Positions 35,259 through 39,224 of a DNA stretch of 39,224 bases are shown piece after piece. Under the pieces are notes generated by a model that was given only the letters and a program-made list of their open reading frames with translations, was not told the DNA's origin and made no database searches. The first letter of the stretch is position 1, and each line of letters begins with the position of its first letter. Where the stretch lies: positions 1-39,224 of the forward strand of contig NZ_JAERIT010000012.1 of the NCBI RefSeq assembly GCF_017979475.1, given 5' to 3'. The DNA comes from Helicobacter pullorum NCTC 12824 (lineage in GTDB: Bacteria; Campylobacterota; Campylobacteria; Campylobacterales; Helicobacteraceae). The position numbers and the translations under genes were made by a program.

Positions 35259-36086
35259 TTATTTTTTTCTTCTTGAAATAATAAGCTTATCGCTTGCTTT
35301 CTTTCTTCTTGTTTTATAACCTTTTGCTGGCATACCCCATGGAGATACAGGATGCCCACTAGAACCAGTTTTACCTTCACCACCACCATGTGGGTGATCT
35401 ACTGGGTTCATCGCTGAACCTCTTGTTTGAGGACGAATACCCAAATGTCTATTGCGACCTGCTTTACCGATATTAATATTAGCAAAATCTTCATTACCAA
35501 CAGTTCCGATAGTCGCCATACATTCGCCTAAAATATATCGCATTTCTCCACTTGGCATTCTAATAATTGAATATTTGCCTTCTCTTCCCATAAGTTGTGC
35601 GCTTGCTCCTGCACTTCTTGCAAGTTGCCCGCCTCTACCGGGATACATTTCAATATTATGCACCACTGTTCCAATAGGAATATTTTTAAGCTTCATTGCA
35701 TAACCCAAACGAATATCTAATCCACCTTCTGCTGAAAGCACTATATCACCTACTTTCAAACCACTTGGCTGAATAATGTATCTTTTATCTCCATCTTTAT
35801 AGGTAACTAACGCTATTCTACAATTTCTATATGGATCATATTCAATTGTGCTAACTTTACCTTCGATATTAAATTTATTACGCTTAAAATCAATAATTCT
35901 ATAAAGTTTTTTAGCACCACCTTCTTTGTGTCTGCTTGTGATTCTACCATTATTATTGCGACCTGCATGAACAGGTAGTTTTACTAACAATTTTCTTACA
36001 CTAGCTTTAGCAGTAATATTTTCTGAGCTTAGATTGCTCATAAATCTTCTACTTGGAGTGTATGGTTTATAAGTTTTAATTGCCAT
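35259..36086 (-). CDS. rplB: 50S ribosomal protein L2
   Basis: The 275-aa protein holds the signature [26 protein letters not shown] near residue 225-250, with the His needed for peptidyl-transfer activity. The N-terminal [16 protein letters not shown] and the OB-fold [18 protein letters not shown]-type strand are present. Confidence 0.98.
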   Translation of the reverse strand: MAIKTYKPYTPSRRFMSNLSSENITAKASVRKLLVKLPVHAGRNNNGRITSRHKEGGAKKLYRIIDFKRNKFNIEGKVSTIEYDPYRNCRIALVTYKDGDKRYIIQPSGLKVGDIVLSAEGGLDIRLGYAMKLKNIPIGTVVHNIEMYPGRGGQLARSAGASAQLMGREGKYSIIRMPSGEMRYILGECMATIGTVGNEDFANINIGKAGRNRHLGIRPQTRGSAMNPVDHPHGGGEGKTGSSGHPVSPWGMPAKGYKTRRKKASDKLIISRRKK

Positions 36087-36096
36087 TATTTACCCC

Positions 36097-36378
36097 TTAA
36101 ACTGCCAATGATTCAATTTTTGCACCTTCTGGAAGTTTCACAAAAAACTTCTTGAAGTCATTTCTTTTACCAATAACGCCACGGAATCTTTTCACTTTTC
36201 CTTCTTGTCGTAAAGAATTGATTGAAAGTGGAGTTACACCAAAATACTCTTTAAAAACTTCTTTTAATTGTGTTTTGCTCAATTTTGGAGAAGTTTGCAC
36301 TACAAGCACATTTTGCTCTTGTAATTTTAAAGATTTCTCTGTATACATAATTGTTTTAATATCTGTAATACTCGCCAT
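36097..36378 (-). CDS. rplW: 50S ribosomal protein L23
   Basis: The 93-aa product begins [30 protein letters not shown] longer reading frame runs into rplD, but AAGG spaced six bases from the ATG at 36378 and the normal length set this start. L23 is the docking site for trigger factor and SRP. It lies one base after the rplD stop. Confidence 0.97.
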   Translation of the reverse strand: MASITDIKTIMYTEKSLKLQEQNVLVVQTSPKLSKTQLKEVFKEYFGVTPLSINSLRQEGKVKRFRGVIGKRNDFKKFFVKLPEGAKIESLAV

Positions 36379-36379
36379 T

Positions 36380-36994
36380 TTAACCTTCTTTCGTGATAGC
36401 TTCAAAAAGTGCTTTTTCAATCACAACAGCCCTAAATGTAGCTGCCAAATAAGCATTTAATTCAGCTCCATCAATCAAATAGCATTCTTTAAGATTTCTA
36501 AATGCAAAATAAGTTTTCTCATCAAACATTTCAGAAACAAATAAAATATTTCTTTGATTTAATGTTTTAAACATTGTATAAGCATCTTTTGTTTTGCCAC
36601 TTGGTATTTGGATTTTATCTACAATAAACAAACTACCATTATCCGCTTTTTCTTGCAAAGCATATTGCAAAGCAAGTTTTTTTTGCTTTTTATTTACTTT
36701 TAAATTGTAGTTTCTATTATTGCTAGGACCATGAGAAACACCCCCGCCAACAAATACCGGAGAAGTGATACTACCCGCTCTTGCTCTACCACCACCTTTT
36801 TGACTCCAAGGCTTCTTGCCTCCTCCGCTAACTCTACCACGAGTTTTTGCCATTGCGTTATTTGCACGCATAGAAGCCAAGAATGATTTGATATAAAGAT
36901 AGAGATTATGTGAATTGATACTTTTATAGCTTTCGGGCAATTGTGCTTCACCGCTCTTTTTCAATTCTTTATCTAAAATAATTGCTTTACTCAT
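36380..36994 (-). CDS. rplD: 50S ribosomal protein L4
   Basis: The 204-aa protein shows [40 protein letters not shown], the exposed tunnel loop. In E. coli L4 represses the S10 operon through the leader; the leader here is short (about 50 nt), so that mechanism seems unlikely. The ATG overlaps the rplC stop by four bases. Confidence 0.98.
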   Translation of the reverse strand: MSKAIILDKELKKSGEAQLPESYKSINSHNLYLYIKSFLASMRANNAMAKTRGRVSGGGKKPWSQKGGGRARAGSITSPVFVGGGVSHGPSNNRNYNLKVNKKQKKLALQYALQEKADNGSLFIVDKIQIPSGKTKDAYTMFKTLNQRNILFVSEMFDEKTYFAFRNLKECYLIDGAELNAYLAATFRAVVIEKALFEAITKEG

Positions 36995-37569
36995 TTTACA
37001 ACCTTTAACTTACCAAATGCACCATTAAATCCGGGAACAGAACCTTTCAATACAAGCACACCATGCTCTTTATCAAAAGAGATGATTTCATTTTGAACGG
37101 TTACTTTTTCATTCCCATAATGTCCTGCCATTTTTTTACCCGGCTGAACACGACCCGGCCACTCACGATTTCCGATAGAACCCGGTGCCCTGTGGAATCT
37201 ACTACCATGCGCACCCGGACCACCTTGGAAATTCCATCTTTTCATAACACCGCTAAAGCCTCTACCTTTTGTATTAAAAGAAACTTTTGCTCTTTTTGCA
37301 TTTTCTAATACTGATAAATCCAAATCGCCTGCTTCTGTATTATTTACTTCAAGTGTAGCAAACTTATTGTATTCTTTATCAAGATTATACTTTTTTTGTT
37401 GCCCTGCAATAGATTTATTAATTGACTTTCCTTGGTGATAAGCCACTAGAGCTTTTCCACCCTCTAAAACTTCACAAACTTTTGCGTTTTTAACTTTTAA
37501 TAATGTTACAGGTATGCTTGGTTTAGCAACGGTTCTACTCATTCCGATTTTTTCTACTAAAAATTCCAT
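36991..37569 (-). CDS. rplC: 50S ribosomal protein L3
   Basis: The 192-aa protein has [41 protein letters not shown] and GKKMAGHYG, with the Gln of NFQGGP that PrmB methylates in some bacteria. The start [12 protein letters not shown] is typical. Nine-bp gap from rpsJ. Confidence 0.98.
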   Translation of the reverse strand: MEFLVEKIGMSRTVAKPSIPVTLLKVKNAKVCEVLEGGKALVAYHQGKSINKSIAGQQKKYNLDKEYNKFATLEVNNTEAGDLDLSVLENAKRAKVSFNTKGRGFSGVMKRWNFQGGPGAHGSRFHRAPGSIGNREWPGRVQPGKKMAGHYGNEKVTVQNEIISFDKEHGVLVLKGSVPGFNGAFGKLKVVK

Positions 37570-37578
37570 TTATACCCC

Positions 37579-37890
37579 TTATTTACCCATTGAGCGGACT
37601 TCTACATCCACTTCTGGTGCCATATCTAATTTTGTCAAACTATCCACTGTTTCTGGAGTTGCCGAAACAATATCAATAACTCTACAATGAACACGAATTT
37701 CAAATTGTTCTCTTGAATCTTTATTGATATGAGGAGATTTTAAGACTGTATATCGTCTTTTTTTAGTTGGAAGTGGAATAGGACCACGAATCTCTGCACC
37801 TGTTCTTTTTACAGCTTCCACGATTGAAACAACTGACCTATCAAGAACGCGGTGATCATACGCTTTTAACTTAAGTCTAATTTTTTCCAT
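37579..37890 (-). CDS. rpsJ: 30S ribosomal protein S10
   Basis: The 103-aa protein starts [43 protein letters not shown] and has the [14 protein letters not shown] motif. S10 also acts as NusE in transcription antitermination. It is the first gene of the supercluster, with GAAGGA before the ATG. Confidence 0.98.
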   Translation of the reverse strand: MEKIRLKLKAYDHRVLDRSVVSIVEAVKRTGAEIRGPIPLPTKKRRYTVLKSPHINKDSREQFEIRVHCRVIDIVSATPETVDSLTKLDMAPEVDVEVRSMGK

Positions 37891-37910
37891 AATTTTTCCT
37901 TCAAAGAACT

Positions 37911-37926
37911 CATTGGCTAGCCAATG
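37911..37926. repeat. Perfect 16-bp palindrome in the S10 leader
   Basis: CATTGGCTAGCCAATG is identical on both strands. It lies between the S10 -10 box and rpsJ, about 20 bases before the ATG, so it is inside the transcript. In RNA it can form CAUUGG/CCAAUG with a CUAG loop; in DNA it could bind a dimeric regulator. It contains the rare tetramer CTAG. Confidence 0.8.
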
Positions 37927-37946
37927 TAATATTTTTGGAAGTCGAA

Positions 37947-37952
37947 ATTATA
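37947..37952 (-). promoter_or_regulatory. -10 box of the S10 operon
   Basis: A perfect TATAAT in GAAGTATAATTTCGAC on the minus strand lies 56 bases before the rpsJ ATG. Initiation near 37940 gives a ~50-nt leader. This promoter must drive at least rpsJ through infA, since gaps in between are at most 10 bp. Confidence 0.7.
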
Positions 37953-38003
37953 CTTCAAAAGTTTTTATTTTGATAATACTTTACAATGAATTTTTGCAAT
38001 TTA

Positions 38004-38022
38004 TTTCCTTTTAAAAAGGAAA
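38004..38022. repeat. Near-perfect inverted repeat between the divergent promoters
   Basis: TTTCCTTTT and AAAAGGAAA are separated by one base. They lie between the S10 promoter and the ATPase-gene promoter, about 50 bp upstream of the S10 -10 box. It could be a protein site or act as an AT-rich UP-like element. Homopurine/homopyrimidine arms of this kind are not rare in this genome type. Confidence 0.4.
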
Positions 38023-38024
38023 GT

Positions 38025-38030
38025 TATAAA
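38025..38030 (+). promoter_or_regulatory. Candidate -10 for the ATPase gene
   Basis: TATAAA in AAGTTATAAAATTTC on the plus strand lies 41 bases before the ATG at 38072. AAGGAAA nine bases before that ATG is the ribosome-binding site. Confidence 0.4.
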
Positions 38031-38071
38031 ATTTCATCATTCAAATCCTACAAAATATCAAGGAAATTTTT

Positions 38072-39136
38072 ATGGTTTTAGAAAAAATCTTAGAATCTTA
38101 TCCCAAAAATATTGCTAAAATCCATAGAAAAGTAGATATAAAGCTCAAAGATTTAAACCTTATTTATGGTGCAAAAAACATCGGCAAAACAAATTTTGTT
38201 TTACAATACTACCAACAAGCCGAATTTAAAAATCTCAAAAAAATGTATATCAATCTAAAAGATTCCAAAATCAATCCAAATAAAGATTTCGATGATTTAG
38301 AATCTTTTTGCCAAAAAGAAAAAGTAGAAATTTTGATTGTTGATTCTTATATGCCCTCTTTCAAACTCCCAAACCTACCCAAAATTACGCTAATTAGCGA
38401 TATTCCACACCAAATTACAAATTATTCAATCTTTGAACTTCCCCCCATTACTTTTTATGAATACCAGCAAATCCACAAGCCAAATATTCAAGACTCTTTT
38501 AATAATTATCTCAAATATGGGAATCTTTTTGAAGCAGAATCACTCAATGATTACAAAAAGGGAGAATTTCTCAAATTTCTAGCCAATGACAATATTCATT
38601 TTTGGATTCTCAAAAATCTCGCTCAAAATCTAGGGCTTAAAGTTTCATTGCACCAAATATACACAAAGCTAAAAAAGGAAGGCAAAATCTCAAAAGATAG
38701 ATTCTACGAATATGCAAAATTTTTACAAGATAGCAAAATACTTTTTTGGCTTGAAAAGTTTGAACACAATCTCTCTCCCAAAAAACTTTATTTTTATGAT
38801 TTTACACTTAAAAATGCGGTAAGTTATGACAAAAACTTTTCTTCCCTCTTTGAAAATATGGTATTTTTAGAATTGCTTTACCATTTCAAACAAGACATTT
38901 TTTTTACCGATAAGCTTGATTTTTATTTGCCTCAAGTTTCTTTGGGGATTCTATGTTTGCCTTTCATTCAGCAACATTCCCTCGAACAAAAGCTCCACAA
39001 AATCATCAAAGAAAGAGAATATTGCGAAAAATTCTTAATCATCACCCTAAACCAAAAAGGACAAGGTGAAAATCTAGGAACCCCCTATACACTCTCACCC
39101 TTTTATGATTTTGCACTGCAAAACTCACTTTCCTAA
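38072..39136 (+). CDS. AAA-type ATP-binding protein with DUF4143-like C-terminus
   Basis: The 354-aa protein has a Walker A motif GAKNIGKT at 33-40 and a Walker B-like strand ILIVDSY at 87-93, in which Asp91 is followed by Ser where this family usually has Glu. Further on, a winged-helix-like part (about 165-260; GLKVSLHQIYTKLKKEGKISKDRFYEYAKFLQDSKILFWLEKF) and FENMVFLELL match the layout of AAA_14-DUF4143 proteins, whose C-terminal part is related to restriction-endonuclease-like folds. The role of the family is not established. It is divergent from rpsJ, a position where I recall an ATP-binding hypothetical gene in H. pylori. No partner gene is visible downstream. Confidence 0.85.
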   Translation: MVLEKILESYPKNIAKIHRKVDIKLKDLNLIYGAKNIGKTNFVLQYYQQAEFKNLKKMYINLKDSKINPNKDFDDLESFCQKEKVEILIVDSYMPSFKLPNLPKITLISDIPHQITNYSIFELPPITFYEYQQIHKPNIQDSFNNYLKYGNLFEAESLNDYKKGEFLKFLANDNIHFWILKNLAQNLGLKVSLHQIYTKLKKEGKISKDRFYEYAKFLQDSKILFWLEKFEHNLSPKKLYFYDFTLKNAVSYDKNFSSLFENMVFLELLYHFKQDIFFTDKLDFYLPQVSLGILCLPFIQQHSLEQKLHKIIKEREYCEKFLIITLNQKGQGENLGTPYTLSPFYDFALQNSLS

Positions 39137-39148
39137 TTTCTCTATACT

Positions 39149-39165
39149 CTCACTTTAAGAGTGAG
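39149..39165. terminator. Hairpin between convergent genes at the right edge
   Basis: CTCACT and AGTGAG pair perfectly around TTAAG, 12 bases after the ATPase-gene stop and 4 bases past the stop of the minus-strand frame. No good T-run follows, so it is probably a weak or Rho-assisted end for both. Confidence 0.5.
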
Positions 39166-39169
39166 TGTT

Positions 39170-39223
39170 CTACCACCACACTCCTAATCTAATATACCCT
39201 GCATGAGATTGAACTCCATTTGC
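39170..39223 (-). CDS. C-terminal end of a probable outer-membrane beta-barrel protein (partial)
   Basis: The reverse strand is open from the window edge to a TAG at 39170-39172 and reads ANGVQSHAGYIRLGVWW. The alternation of aromatic or hydrophobic residues with small or polar ones (Y-I-R-L-G-V-W-W) and the terminal aromatic residue look like the last strand of a porin-type barrel. Only 17 residues are visible, and the other two frames have stops. The identity is therefore a guess. Confidence 0.4.
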   Translation of the reverse strand, partial: ANGVQSHAGYIRLGVWW

Positions 39224-39224
39224 A

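Noticed and set aside
1-39224. CRISPR arrays, insertion sequences, prophage genes, rRNA
   Set aside because: I saw no regularly spaced repeats, transposase or integrase, phage structural genes or rRNA on either strand.

Overview
The window reads as chromosome of a non-pylori Helicobacter, or a very close relative in the Campylobacterota. The evidence is the low G+C coding style, a diheme cytochrome c1 in the bc1 operon, a ribosomal cluster without rpmD (L30), and gene orders that I recall from H. pylori: serA-hypothetical-rpsA-ispH-aroA-pheT-pheS-HIT, tatB-tatC-queA-rsmG, and an uninterrupted rpsJ-to-rplQ cluster with an ATP-binding-protein gene next to rpsJ. The species assignment is inference; no rRNA is present. 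Most genes lie on the minus strand and are tightly packed, many with 1-20 bp overlaps.

Layout. 1-1.8 kb: a two-component pair (truncated response regulator, then a membrane histidine kinase with an unusual four-cysteine tail). 1.8-2.35 kb: AT-rich spacer and tRNA-Leu(CAA) with its own promoter. 2.35-11.7 kb: a minus-strand run of housekeeping genes, pheS-pheT-aroA-ispH-rpsA-(membrane protein)-serA, covering Phe-tRNA charging, the shikimate pathway, isoprenoid synthesis, ribosomal protein S1 and serine synthesis. 11.8-12.2 kb: a plus-strand HIT-family hydrolase. 12.2-17.6 kb: tatB-tatC-queA-rsmG-PP0621 family, followed by an unknown 122-aa protein, a Crp/Fnr regulator and a PilJ-domain membrane sensor. 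17.7-19 kb: a small lipoprotein, a YciI-family protein and thiE. 19-21.4 kb: hypF, for [NiFe]-hydrogenase cyanide-ligand synthesis. 21.4-24 kb: petA-petB-petC (cytochrome bc1). 24.1-37.9 kb: the 29-gene S10-spc-alpha supercluster with secY, map, infA and rpoA. 38.1-39.1 kb: an ATPase gene divergent from the S10 promoter. The right edge holds a convergent terminator and the last codons of a probable outer-membrane protein.

How the parts fit. The Rieske protein carries a twin-arginine signal, so the tatBC genes in the same window belong to the machinery that exports it. HypF implies a [NiFe] hydrogenase elsewhere, and the bc1 complex would take up electrons from the quinol pool that such a hydrogenase feeds. 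The ribosomal block is canonical; its points of interest are the leaders: a perfect 16-bp palindrome just inside the S10 transcript, and a roughly 200-nt untranslated leader ahead of rpmJ-rpsM-rpsK-rpsD.

Most of the window is conserved and ordinary. I do not see a wholly new system. The best candidates for a second look are the PilJ sensor/Crp pair, which has a sensor with no visible output domain, the histidine-kinase cysteine cluster, the S10-leader palindrome, and the ATPase with a degenerate Walker B.
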